Shown: positions 52,620-62,623 of the stretch, piece after piece
Layout of the letters: the number at the start of each line of letters is the position of its first letter
Numbering within the stretch: the stretch's first letter is position 1
Source of the DNA: Undaria pinnatifida
Lineage: Eukaryota; Sar; Phaeophyceae; Laminariales; Alariaceae
Assembly: GCA_012845835.1 (NCBI GenBank)
Contig: JABAKD010000021.1
Span: 4,774,706 to 4,838,705 of the forward strand
Direction: 5' to 3'
Length of the DNA: 64,000 bases
The notes under the pieces: generated by a model
Databases searched by the model: none
Told to the model about the DNA's origin: nothing
The model's input: the letters and a program-made list of their open reading frames with translations, nothing else
Translations under genes and position numbers: made by a program

Positions 52620-52888
52620 TGTTAAATTAAAGGTGGGGGACACAGAGTGCCCCCTGCAGGTCTGCCAATTGAGCAGGTCCTCGGAGAGTACTCACTTTCG
52701 TTCCTTCGTAGAGATGTAGCTTTATTCGTTTCCACCAGAGCCCGGGATAGCTTCTGAGATCGGAGGCACGTGCCTCCGATCTAATTCCTAACTTCCCCGA
52801 ATATATACCGCCAACCTTATCATACGAAACCCATCCAAATGATCTCAAATTCGGATACCTACAGGCCTTTCGAGGCCGTATCTTAACA
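52620..52888 (-). repeat. Copy A 5' LTR
   Basis: 269 bp, identical to the 3' LTR except at three positions. It is followed on its right by CTCA, matching the left flank of the element. Confidence 0.92.
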
Positions 52889-53021
52889 CTCACAATTATT
52901 TCGACCGAGTCCGGTTTTCTCACATATCTCTCGCTTACGGCAAACATGTGCAATACGAGCGCAGTTCAATGAGCTATTTGCATTATAGGTCACACAATAA
53001 AACGATTTTGAGTGTAAGATT
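52889..53021. other. 133-bp spacer between copies A and B
   Basis: CTCACAATTATTTCGACCG to ATAAAACGATTTTGAG. It is not similar to either element and probably represents the pre-insertion host sequence. Confidence 0.6.
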
Positions 53022-53281
53022 ATTGGGCGGGGACACAGAGTGCCCCCTGCAGGTCTGCCAATTGAGCAGGTCCTCGGAGAGTACTCACTTTCTTTGCCTT
53101 CGTAGAGACGTAGCTTTATTCGATTCCGCCAAAGCCCCGGATTGCTGCTGAGATCAGAGGCTCGTGCCTCCGATCTGTTTCCTAACTTTCCCGAATATAA
53201 ACGCCAACCTTATCATACGAAACCCATCCAAATGATCTCGAATTCGGATAATTATAGGCCTTCCGAGGCAGTATCTCATCA
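53022..53281 (-). repeat. Copy B 3' LTR
   Basis: TGTAAGATTATTGGGCGGGG to CAGTATCTCATCA, 260 bp. It keeps the core words GCCCCCTGCAGGTCTGCCAA and ATCATACGAAACCCATCCAA of the copy A LTRs. Confidence 0.85.
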
Positions 53282-54145
53282 CTAGCCCACCCTGATGAGT
53301 CGCATACGCAAAAATTGGAAGATTCGGGGAAAATCCGGTTCCACGAACTGGACCATGAGTCGAAGATGCGGCTACTTAAAGCCCACTCCCACCCCTCTAA
53401 CGGTCTGGCTATGGAGCCAGGAACACTCGATAAAAACCAGACGGAAGAACCGCAGACCCTACATCAAGGAAAAAATCACCCATCAAAAACCTGCCGCGTG
53501 CCGCCGGTGTGGCGGAGGGGGGCAGAAACAGCTCTAGAACCTGCCGCATACCGCCGGTATGGAGGGGGGGGGCAGGAAAGGCTATACGGCAAACCAACCA
53601 CAAAAAAGGTACTGTGGAGAGGCGAGCCCTCGTCGATGTGGAGGAAAACACAGGCGCTAACAGAAGGGAGAAGTCATGCGAAAAAACTCCCGCGGGCCAT
53701 CGGCATGGCGGGGGGTTAGACGAGCAAACGACAAATATCTGGGATGGAAGGTGGCAACACCTACAGCCCCGCGAGGGGGGAAAGTGTTTAGTCGAAAAAA
53801 CAAAGTAGAACAAATACCACACACAAAAAATAACAGGTGACACACAGACCCGTACATAGCCCTGTACCACGTTACGCGCCAACAGGGTACCCTGGTGGCC
53901 CCCTGGCTCTGGGCTGAGGAGGGCGTCGGCAGGGCGAAATTGAACAATGACGAAAAAGCGACAGCCCTACGCCTCAGATAGCGGCGTTTTACCGGAACAC
54001 TGGCCCGGCACTGAGCAGGGGGTTCGGCAGGACAGAAAGAAAAAAGAATGGAAAGAACCGCCCCAAAACCCGACGAAGACTCTCAGGACACTACGCACAA
54101 CCCAAAGACGAAGATTCAAACCTCATCACCCCCAAAAATGAAGAA
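53282..54145 (+). other. Region inside the 3' LTR of copy B with antisense open frames
   Basis: Plus-strand 53315-53719 is open for 134 codons, including KIRFHELDHESKMRLLKAHS and HPSNGLAMEPGT. It matches the antisense stretch of copy A (39900-40060). It continues with Gly-rich repeats around CRRCGGGG (53491-53525) that appear twice in tandem here but once in A. The minus strand encodes nothing I recognise. Function unknown. Confidence 0.4.
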
Positions 54146-54149
54146 CTAT

Positions 54150-54600
54150 CGAGAAGCGGTGGCGGCTTGAACGTCAACTGGCCACGGCCGCGCCTCGAGA
54201 TTCGTCCGCGTTACGTTGGGTCCCCCGAGGTAACGCACTGGCGATGTGAACTTGCAGGCACCAAGAGCCTCGTACGGCTCCCGTCGAAGTCGTGTAGCGC
54301 GCCGGGGAAAGATGAAGTTTAATCGGTCCCGGGTCGTCCAGAAAGCGGACCAGGTATACCTTGTCTTCGATAGTTCCCGCGCTGATTTTTCCAAGTCACC
54401 ATAACCGGTCGTCTCCCTTGTACCAAGAGTGGACTCCCTTAGAAAGTATTCTGCCGTGGTAGCGACGGAGCCAGTCGGTGCGGGGAACACAGGCGTAGCC
54501 CGGCGCTAGGAAACGTTCCCCGTTGTTGCGGAAGATCTCGCGATGTGCCCCCCGATCCGCATTTGGCCGTAGAGGCGGTGGATTTGGAGGTGCTGGTCCG
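54150..54600 (-). pseudogene. Copy B Pol C-terminal Tudor-like tail
   Basis: Mixed frames give VWYKGDDGLW and EDKVYLVRFLDDPGP-like text as in copy A, here broken by several shifts. Confidence 0.45.
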
Positions 54601-55156
54601 GGCCTCCGGCCCAATAACGCAAGATGTGGGAGCAGGAGAGGTGGAGGTCCACTTCCCACTCTCAGGAAGATTCGGAGAGTCCCACCCAATGCGTCTTGTA
54701 TAGCACCGCGATGACGCCACCTCGCCCCCGTACCGACTGACGAACAGTGATCTGCTCCACCTCCCGCCGTTGGAGGGGGGTCGAAACGTCGTCTTGAGTG
54801 ACGTGGTACGGTGGGGATTTCTTGGAACAATTGTTGAGCACGCACTGCGCCAGCCCCGCCGGTAGGTATTTAGGCATGTCCCCGCTGTCGTGGGGGTCAA
54901 CACAGGGTTTGCAGCGCTCAATGGCCACGCGCCGACGAGCGTCCGAACCGGGTAGATCGGAATGGAGATCCAAATAGAGGAGGTTGCTCCCGAGCGGCGA
55001 ACCGTCCGGGATCTCGGCGGCGGAGCAGAGACCGACGGCCAGGATCTTGTACCGGCCCGTCCAGTTAAGCGCGAGTTTGTCCTCGAGTCCTTGGCGTCGG
55101 TGTTCGCCTTCACACCCTGGCGGATGGTAGAGGCAGAATTGTACACCCATGCCCAA
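54600..55156 (-). pseudogene. Copy B GPY module and chromodomain
   Basis: The frame has LALNWTGRYKILAVGLCSAA (GPY-like, with Pro replaced by Arg), NLLYLDLHSDLPGSDARRRV, then the chromodomain start VEQITVRQSVRGRGGVIAVL and YKTHWVGLSESS. A stop follows where copy A has Trp-Glu. Beyond it ESEVDLHLSCSHILRYW continues in frame. This preserves the linker between GPY and chromodomain better than copy A. Confidence 0.8.
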
Positions 55157-55470
55157 CCACCTACAGTGAAGTTAGGTGTTGGACGCAGCGCGTCGGCGAG
55201 GGCGGAGTTTCTGCGGATAAAGCCGGAAACGGTGAGGGCGTGGTGTTCGCAGACAATGTCGTTCGCGCGCTTTTCCCAGTCGGTGGCCAAGTCGTAAAAG
55301 ACCAGGTGGTGACGGGCCAGACTCTGGTGTCCCACGACACCAGTGCGGTCGAAAATCGTCAGGGGGAGCCATGGGAGTCTGCCCGAGTGGACCTCGTGGG
55401 GCGCCAGATCCGTCGCCACGCTGACGTAATTGTTGTAAGCATTTCTACGTGGGGCAGATGCAAATATCAA
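55157..55470 (-). pseudogene. Copy B integrase segment after the core
   Basis: RNAYNNYVSVATDLAPHEVH, FDRTGVVGHQSLARHHLVFY and FTVGGWAWVYNSASTIRQGV correspond to copy A 41700-42066. The frame shifts before the GPY module. Confidence 0.8.
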
Positions 55471-55700
55471 TCGTCTTGTCGCTCGTTGACGACCATAGCC
55501 AGCATTTGGGCCATAGTGTGGTTTACCCGCTCAATGCCCACGTTACAGTTGGGATGATAGGAGCTTGTAGCAAGCTTGTGCACACCCAACATCTGATATA
55601 CAGCTTGTGAAGGCTTGGAGCAGACCTGCAGTCCGTTGTCCAAGAGTATGGTGCGCGGGAACCCCCACAAGGGGGTGTATTGGTTTACTAGGATATTGGC
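55467..55700 (-). pseudogene. Copy B integrase core, second half
   Basis: GFPRTILLDNGLQVCSKPSQ and SYHPNCNVGIERVNHTMAQM carry the second Asp and the Glu of the DDE triad. It is separated from the first half by the same one-base shift as in copy A. Confidence 0.85.
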
Positions 55701-56320
55701 TGTACCCTCCTCTCGAATTCAGCGGCAGTGACGGGGAACATGTCGGCCCGACGACTGAAGCGATCGGTGAACAGCAGGATGTAGGTGTTGTCTCGTCGTG
55801 TGACCGGAAGGGAGCCGAAGTAGTCAAAACTGACGGCGACACCTGGACCTTCAGGTAGAGGCATTGTGATGATAGGCCAGCGGAAAGTCAGCCGTGAGGT
55901 TTTCCGCGCTTGGCACCTCAAGCAGTGGCGGGGCCACCACCGGGTGTACACATTCACGCCAATCCACAGATAAAACCGCTCCAGCATGCGCAACGTGCGC
56001 GTGGTACCAAGGTGACAAGAGACCGTCGAGTGACAAGCTTGCATGATCCAAGGGCGCATAAGCAAGGGAACGTAGATGCGAACTGGCTCGTCGTTTAGCA
56101 AGCAAGCAGCATTCCCCACAGAGTTGGGTTTGTCAGAGCTTGTTGGCGGCAGTGTCGGGTTACGGACGAGTAGGACGATGTCGTCTTTGGTTATCTGTAG
56201 TCGACCTTCACCCGCCATCTCCTTGATGTCTGAGAGGGATGGGCTCTTGTGCGAGGGGTAGCACGCCAACAAGTCGGGCGGCAGGACCGATGGCAGGCCG
56301 ATAGAGACGTAACGCACCAT
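55688..56320 (-). pseudogene. Copy B integrase zinc-binding domain and first half of core
   Basis: CHSTVSCHLGTTRTLRMLER and RWWPRHCLRCQARKT form the zinc-binding part. VSFDYFGSLPVTRRDNTYIL holds the first catalytic Asp. The frame ends PVTAAEFERRVQPIS and a stop, the same end as copy A. Confidence 0.88.
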
Positions 56321-57074
56321 GGCGTGGTACGTCGGCTCAGTGTGCTACTCTCGCTTCCAATCGGCATGCGAACAACGCGCGACGGAATCAGCAAACCGCA
56401 ACTCAGCAGCGTCGCCGAGGGCGTCCGACCTTGTATGTGCAGTCGGCGTGTCACCAAGAGAAGGCGTGAGCCGTGAGAGAGGAGTTCCCATATAGGCTCT
56501 GCGTGGTCGCGGTCGGACGGTAGTGGCACCGTGCGGACCGGCGAGTCGGCAAGAATAGGCGTTGCGACGGCGGGCGGAGCCGGCCGCGGCCGTGGGACTC
56601 GCGGCGGGGTCGTACCTCGTCTAGAAGATGGCCGAGGGGCCCCGCCGGGCCCGAATCCATAATCCACAGCGGGGGTGCATTACCCGTTTCTGTCGCTGTT
56701 CATCAGCGCGTCGTCGACGACGGAGGGGCTGGAGTGCTAAGCATGGCGGAGACGGACACAGTCGAACCGGTGGTCGCGGCGGGGGCCGTCTCCTGTGTAG
56801 AATTCCGGGATAGGTAAGTCGGCTGTGCGATGGGCGTCGCTGCAGCCAGGGCTTCTGCGGAGCCCGTGCCGCCCTCGATGGGTATGGCAAAAACCGAAGC
56901 GAAAACAGTGTCAGCGGCAGGCGAAATTCACCCGCGGCCGATACACCCTTCGGTAGTGGCGATCGAGGCAGAAACACGAGCGACGAATCTCTCCAGGGAA
57001 GCAGAAACGCCGTCAATCCTCATACGTGGCTCGTGTGTGCAAAAATCGTGAAATGCGGTAGAGGTGAAAGGGAG

Positions 57075-57250
57075 CCCACCCAAGGGAGCATGTTCAGTGT
57101 GGGGCACGAGCCCACCCAAGACAGTGCTTTCGGTGAGGGGTTCGAGTCCATCCAACGCAGTTCTTTCGGTGTGGAGCACGAGCCCACCCAAGACAGTGCT
57201 TTCGGCGAGGGGCGTCAGTTCACCCAAACCGACCCCTGGGATCGGCGAGG
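57075..57250 (-). repeat. 36-bp tandem repeats (copy B)
   Basis: CACGAGCCCACCCAAGACAG and TGCTTTCGGTGAGGGG alternate as in copy A. The reading frame stays open through all units. Confidence 0.8.
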
Positions 57251-57299
57251 AGGGAGCGTGCAGCCCGCGGGTCCGTAAGAGGTAGATACTGCTATCTAC

Positions 57300-57690
57300 A
57301 ACGGTGTTGGGGCTTGTCGACCCCACGGGGTTGAAGTTTGTCAAGCCACTGCGGTCGTACTCCGGAGCAGGCTTTGGAAAACGGGCCGGAAAAATTGGTG
57401 ATGCCGTTGGCGCTGCTTTTGCGGTACTCGAGTGTGCAATCGGCGGTGACGAACTCAAGCTACCACTTGACTCGTGCATTGAGGGTCCCCACTTTGCCAA
57501 TGCTCTCAAGTGTCTTGTGGCCGAAGAATATGCGGAACGTCGTTCCCCACAGTACCCTCGGAGGCATTTGGAATCCCAAACAATGCTGCCAGTCCCCAAA
57601 TCTAGAGGAGTCTAGTGCCTCTCTGAATCGAGCGTTGCCCGACTGATATAATCGATTTTCATAGTGAGCGAAACGTCGTCCAGCATCACA
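57300..57690 (-). pseudogene. Copy B RNase H C-terminal part
   Basis: In shifted frames: MKIDYISRATLDSERH, LWGTTFRIFFGHKTLESIGK, VGTLNARVKW, a TAG stop (57460-57462), and LEFVTADCTLEYRKSSANGI. The DHK-like and YRK motifs match copy A, and the stop is at the same codon. Confidence 0.8.
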
Positions 57691-57959
57691 GTACCCTCAT
57701 CGAAACACAGGCAAAAACCATGGGCCGTGTTCTGACAGCGCAAGGTCAGGGCCGGCGCCAGAAGCTATCTCCAAACCTCCACGGCTTTTAATTGGCCAAG
57801 GCGCCCGAGAAATAGGTCAGAAACGACGAAGGGGAAGCTTTGCGAGCGCTGGCCGCTGTTAACGGCCCAGCCGCGGCGCGGACGAGACTTTTTGGTTCTT
57901 GCAGTCGCAGTGCAGGTGCGGAACCGACTAAGGGAGGCCGGGTGCGCCGATCCGGTCTC

Positions 57960-58460
57960 ATTGTCGCGAATAGCTTCGCGAACGGCAGAAAGTGCCTCAC
58001 CGAGCAAGGTTTTCCTCTCCCCTGGCATGGTTTGTTGGCTCTGGGACCATCCACCCGGAGATCAATGCCCCACACTGAGTCCAGAGGGCTGGATTTATCC
58101 AGAAGCTTGTTGTCAGAGCTCAAACGGTGATTTTTTTATGTCTGGATTCTGCGTGGATTTGTCGTAGGTGCCAGATAACAGGGCGTTTTGCTTCTCCCTG
58201 TCCCCAACACCGGATTCAAAGTTGCGCACGCGTCGACCGATGCGCTTGCGTGTGCTTGGACTAAGCGACGACATGATGAGCCCCATTGCTCGATGGTCTT
58301 GGAAAGGCCTGGTCTTTCCGGCCGTCATGTACTGCTCCGCACAAGAATATGGCACGTCGTCCACGGCAAACGACGAAGGGGACCACGGTGGAAAATAGGA
58401 TGGTGCAGCCAGAATAACAACACTTTGTCTGTGGAATATTCAGGAGAAGGGTCAAAAGCC
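57960..58460 (-). pseudogene. NADAR (YbiA-like) domain inside retroelement copy B
   Basis: Three overlapping frames give the domain in order: MDDVPYSCAEQYMTAGKTRP, RIGRRVRNFESGVGDREKQN, DNKLLDKSSPLDSVWGIDLR and, shifted, TLLGEALSAVREAIRDNETG. Here the canonical CAEQYM is kept, including the conserved acid. SSPLDSVWGID corresponds to the ASP.D..WGIG motif. Frameshifts lie near 58115 and 58030. Presence at the same position as in copy A shows the domain belongs to the element family and is not a chance insertion. Confidence 0.85.
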
Positions 58461-58479
58461 GTGTTGGAATTTGGGCCTG

Positions 58480-59060
58480 CAATGTCCCCGTCCGGGAACA
58501 CCAGGCCTCGGGAGCACGACGCGAATCCGAACCCGTGGTTTCTCGCCTCGGGTTTTCCTTTGCTCGTTGGCGGAAAAGCGCGAAAATCCGCTCTAACTGG
58601 GCCCAAGAAATGGCAAAAACCGACGGTGCCAACCCGTCGGTAGCCTCGTAGGACATTTGTTGGTCCGCAATGTCCCCTCCTGGGAACACCAGTCCTCGGC
58701 TCTTTGGACCTGTAGTGTCCCCTTGCGGAAGCACCAGGCTCCGGGAGCAAGATGTGAGTCCGAACCCGGAGTGTCTCGATTCGGGTCCTCCTCACTCGCT
58801 GGCGGAAAATCGTGAGAAGCGGCCCTCGCTGTACCCGAAAAAGAATCCAACACCGACGGTGCCAACCCGTCGGTAGCTGCGCTGGACAGTTGGGTCTGCA
58901 ATGTCCCCGTCTGGGAACACCAGTCCTCGGCTCTTTGGGCCTGTAGTGTCCCCCTCAGGAACACCAGGCCTCGGGAGCACGACGCGAGTCCGAACCCGCG
59001 GTTTCCTGCGTCGTGGCCTCTTCGCTCTTTGTCTTATAATCGCAAGAAAACTGCTCTAGC
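58480..59060 (-). repeat. About 240-bp repeats upstream of NADAR (copy B)
   Basis: Same words as in copy A (CGACGGTGCCAACCCGTCGG and CACCAGGCCTCGGGAGCACG), about two and a half units. Confidence 0.8.
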
Positions 59061-59149
59061 TGCGACCGAAGGGGCAGAGGCTCTGAGCTGTTTCTGCTTG
59101 ACGAGAGGCATGATTCTTCCGTACCTTTACGGGAATAGCGTCCAGCTGA

Positions 59150-59497
59150 TCAGGCTGGAGGCCGTGGCATCACCATTGGCCCGCCGCGCAGTGCCGTATC
59201 TTCTCTCTGTGCCACTGGGGCAGACGTAGCCTGACATACGTGGGTTACCGTGTTAAAAGACGAAGCAGGGCTCGTAGACCCTGTGGGCGTCTTCTGGAGC
59301 GGGGCTTGGGCAAGTGGCAATAATGCTTTACCCGGGGAGGCTCTTTTCCGTTGTGCCTCTTGGAGAAGAGAGACGAGGTAGCTGATATTGTCGACTCCTC
59401 CTTGATAGACAAAAAACAGAGCGCCCGCTATTGTCGCGAGCAAACACCGGATCGAGCCTCGCAAAATATTTCGGTGTTTTAGTGTTGGCCTTCCCAC
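59150..59497 (-). pseudogene. Copy B linker protein segment, 115 codons
   Basis: The frame reads RPTLKHRNILRGSIRCLLAT, GGVDNISYLVSLLQEAQRKR, PLAQAPLQKTPTGSTSPASS and ends PRPPA. It is open throughout in copy B, while copy A has a stop after LLQEA. It is Pro/Ser-rich with one amphipathic stretch. I see no known domain. It lies between the zinc knuckle and NADAR. Confidence 0.45.
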
Positions 59498-60289
59498 ACC
59501 TCAAAACTGATCGCCATCTCGTGTCAGAAAAAGTGTTTGAGGGTCGACCGTCCCACACCTCAAACCGACCGCCACCGCCTGGTCAGGGAGAGGGGGGGAT
59601 GAATACGTTCGCGTAAAAAGGCGACGCACCATCACCGCAGCTATATTGCTGCGCGACGCGTACCTGGGGGGGAGCACGCAAAGCGCCGGCTCCCGTGCCA
59701 TGGTTGATGGGGGCGGCGTTTGGAGCGCGTACCCCCGATGCCGAGTTTATGCCGCGGTTGAGGGAAACGGCGCTGGAAGCGCGGTTCCCGTCGCCGAGCT
59801 CAGACCATGACCGAGGGGAATGTCGCTGGAAGCGCGCGTTCTCGCCATCGAAAACAAAAACACCTGGCTGGAGGAAACCACGCTCGAAGCGCTAGTTCCC
59901 GCCGCCGGTACTACGCCGTGAGAATCATCCGCAGACGGCGTAGGAGTCCGTGGGCTCTTGACAGGGGCAATCTGTGCTGCGTTACTGGACAGGCTAGCAA
60001 CAGAAAACGAGCATCTTCTGAAACCAAAAGAGGTGCCCCCGACAGTGTTGTCGACGGTGCCGTACCGCAGTCGAGCTGTCGATTACCGGTACGGAATGTG
60101 CCAGGCTGGCGCGCGTGAGTATTTCCGCACGGGTTATGGGCGGCTCCAAAGCGAATTCGAGGAGCAGGAGCGGGGGCAGAAGAGGCGGGCAATCGCGGGA
60201 TACCACCATGGTGATCCGACGTGTATGTGGTATCGTTGTGACAGTTTTTTTGGCCCTGATCCTGGTGGTACCCTCGCGATTGACCTGAA

Positions 60290-60520
60290 AGATGGCGACG
60301 ATTTTCCTTGTGGTTGGTCGGGCGAGAGGATTTGTTGTCTCGGCGGTAGCAGACCATGCGTGTTTGTCAACGTCGACGCCAAGTTGGCCAAGTTTAAGGT
60401 TCAAGGAGCCACTTGCAGTAATGAAACGATGCCTACAATGCTTGAAGGAATGGTTGACTTTGTGGCAGTTGAGGCAAAGCCCCCGGTTTTCTTGGAGGGC
60501 ATCAGCGCGATGTGAAATGA
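60290..60520 (-). pseudogene. Copy B Gag zinc knuckle, intact motif
   Basis: Reading from 60508 down the minus strand gives ALQENRGLCLNCHKVNHSFK and then HCRHR, a perfect C-x2-C-x4-H-x4-C knuckle. The upstream capsid-like part is in other frames. Confidence 0.85.
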
Positions 60521-62623
60521 GGCCGATCCAAAGGGGAGGGTTGTCTGTGTCTTAACCGAGGCATTAACGGCGAAAACCTCTGCATAATGATGCTCTTCAA
60601 GTGGCCAGCAATTCGATGTGTGGTAAAGCCAAGGGTCGTATGAATCATCGATGGGCATGACAGTTGAATGACGGCTCGATCCCGTCTGCCACGAAAGCGA
60701 CTGGGACGGCACTCGGCCCTGGCCGCGCCAATGATCGGCGGGCCGGGGCCCCGACGGGGCGGTGCCCGCGCTCGGGTCGAAGAAACAGGGAGAGAAAAAA
60801 AATGTTTCACCGTTGACGGCACGTGGCTTATTATGCGCTTAGCCACTAAAACGCCCGCCACATAGCATCCAACGAGGGATATGGCCGCGGGTCCGTTGCC
60901 TTCGAACCAGGGTACAACGCAGGCAGGAGAGCCGGAAATTGCTCATTCGCCGCCACCCGAACCACCTCCAACACCACATCCGCCCCGGAGGCAAAACACG
61001 CTCACTCAACGTAGCGGTCGACACAAGTACGCGAAACTCCCGACTGAATCAGACAAAGGCGTGCCGTTACACATTCCAAAAGTATGCAACTTCGTGTAAC
61101 CCCCGTCCGTGTGAACCCCGATGAAGTGCGTCATCAGCAGACGCAGCAGGAGGGTGAAAGCCTGAGGCCCAGATGCTCCTCCTGCCGTAGCTCTTCACAC
61201 CTCTTGCCTGCTACCACGGCCACCTCGCTGTGGTCGTCCGTTCTCGAGAACGAAGACGAGCGGGAGGAGGGTGACGAGCCGTCCCACGCTGGACATTCCT
61301 CTCGCGCCATTCCTCCGCCCTCCTTTGCCTCCGCCAGAGCTGCGGCCACTGCCCTGGTTGTTGGACCAAAGTTGCCGCCTCGGCGGCGCCCTAAGCCACA
61401 CCCCCGTTCCTCCGCCCTCCGTTGCCTCCGCCAGTGCTGCGGCCAACCGCCCCGGTTGTTGGACCAAAGTGGCCCCCTCGGCGGCGCCCTCAGCCACACC
61501 AGCACCTGATGCGCCTCCCCCGCCTCCACCATCGCTGTCACCCCCGCGGCGGTGGTGGTGGTCGCCACCCCCACCATTTTTGCTGCCACCCCCACGGTTG
61601 CGGTCCCCGCGGTCGCGACTGTCGCTGCGTCGCTGTTTCCCCCGGTTGCGTGCCGCCAACTCTTCCTCCGGAGTTCGGCCAGAAGACGGGGTCGGGGGTC
61701 TCGTCGTGGGACATCACCAGGACCTTGACGAGGACAAGGGTCGGGGCGGCTCTCGTCTGTCCGGCATAGCGCGTACAATCCATGCGAGTCCAGGCCGCTT
61801 CCACTGAAAAGGCGTCGACTTGCCACGACGCCGGCCTCTCTGACGTGAGGAGGGCGGAGGCCGTTTCCACCACCGCGGTCGCCAATGCTGGGGAGAACTC
61901 TACCCTCGGTGCAGACGCCATGCACGCGACACTGCCCTTGAAAAAGGCGGCGTCCCCGGGTCGTGGTCGCTGGGATGCGACACCCTGCGGGCGCGTTGAA
62001 GGCGTGGGGGCCGCGGTAGTTCCTGCCGCAGTGACGCAGCTCATTGAATAAGGGCTTGTTGCGCCCTCTCCACTACCGGGGACGCCTCCCGCGCAACGGT
62101 CTTCGTCTGCTCGATATCTCCGGCAAAACGACGTCGGCGTACTTCACGCCGGAGAATCATCTGGTTGGCGTCGTCGAGCGCCCGTTGGGCCCGCGCCGCC
62201 GCATATGCCAAGTCCAAGGGGCCGGCATGGGCGCCCAGGTCCCGGAAGCCCTGCGGGTGGCGCTCTGCCGAGCACGGAGAGCCCAGGTGGCGGCCGTGGT
62301 GCCCCGTCGAGAGCGGAGGGGGCAGCTGGTGGCGCTCCCCCGGGGCTGGCGAGAGCTGGCGTCGAGATACCCCCGAGCCCGATGGAGGTTGGTCCGTCTT
62401 CTTCTCTGCGCGAACCGGTGAGTCAACCCTCTGGGTTGGTGGGTCCGGGCGGTGGTATGGTGGTTCGTCTTCTGTCTCGTCACCAAAACCCGCCTACGGT
62501 GATTACCCCAGTCTCGAGTCGCGGGATCTCGAGCGAGCTCTTCCTGTCTCGTGGGCATCCAGGTTGGGGCGCGTGGAAGACCTCAGCCTGCCCCAAGTAG
62601 TCCGCTTCCTCACTAGTAGACAT
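60521..62623 (-). pseudogene. Copy B Gag
   Basis: The start codon at 62623 opens MSTSEEADYLGQAEVFHAPQ, then a stop after 48 codons as in copy A. Further pieces: a coiled-coil-like Ala-rich part (about 62030-62240), SVACMASAPRVEFSPALATA, an RGG-rich block (SDSRDRGDRNRGGGSKNGGG, about 61585-61645) and a duplicated Ala/Gly segment (AALAEA.EGGG, twice at 61290-61500) that copy A has once. The capsid-like part (60900-61130) is frameshifted. Confidence 0.7.

Larger units (their letters stand above)
39624..52888 (-). mobile_element. LTR retrotransposon copy A, 13.3 kb, complete boundaries, RT-less
   Basis: Direct LTRs of 269 bp at both ends (39624-39892 and 52620-52888), each TGTTAA...TTAACA, enclose the element. 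CTCA is duplicated outside (39620-39623 and 52889-52892). Coding order on the minus strand: Gag, RGG-rich part, CCHC knuckle, linker, 240-bp repeats, NADAR, RNase H end, 36-bp repeats, integrase, GPY, chromodomain, Tudor-like tail. The integrase and chromodomain place it in Ty3/gypsy. No protease and no reverse transcriptase are found. LTRs differ at 3 of 269 positions, so it inserted fairly recently although its pol is broken. Copy B to the right belongs to the same family. Confidence 0.9.

Noticed and set aside
51840-52643. 267-codon minus frame next to the copy A 5' LTR
   Set aside because: It begins inside the LTR, has no recognised motif and cannot be compared with copy B, whose corresponding region is outside the window. 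Kept only as a note in the leader entry.
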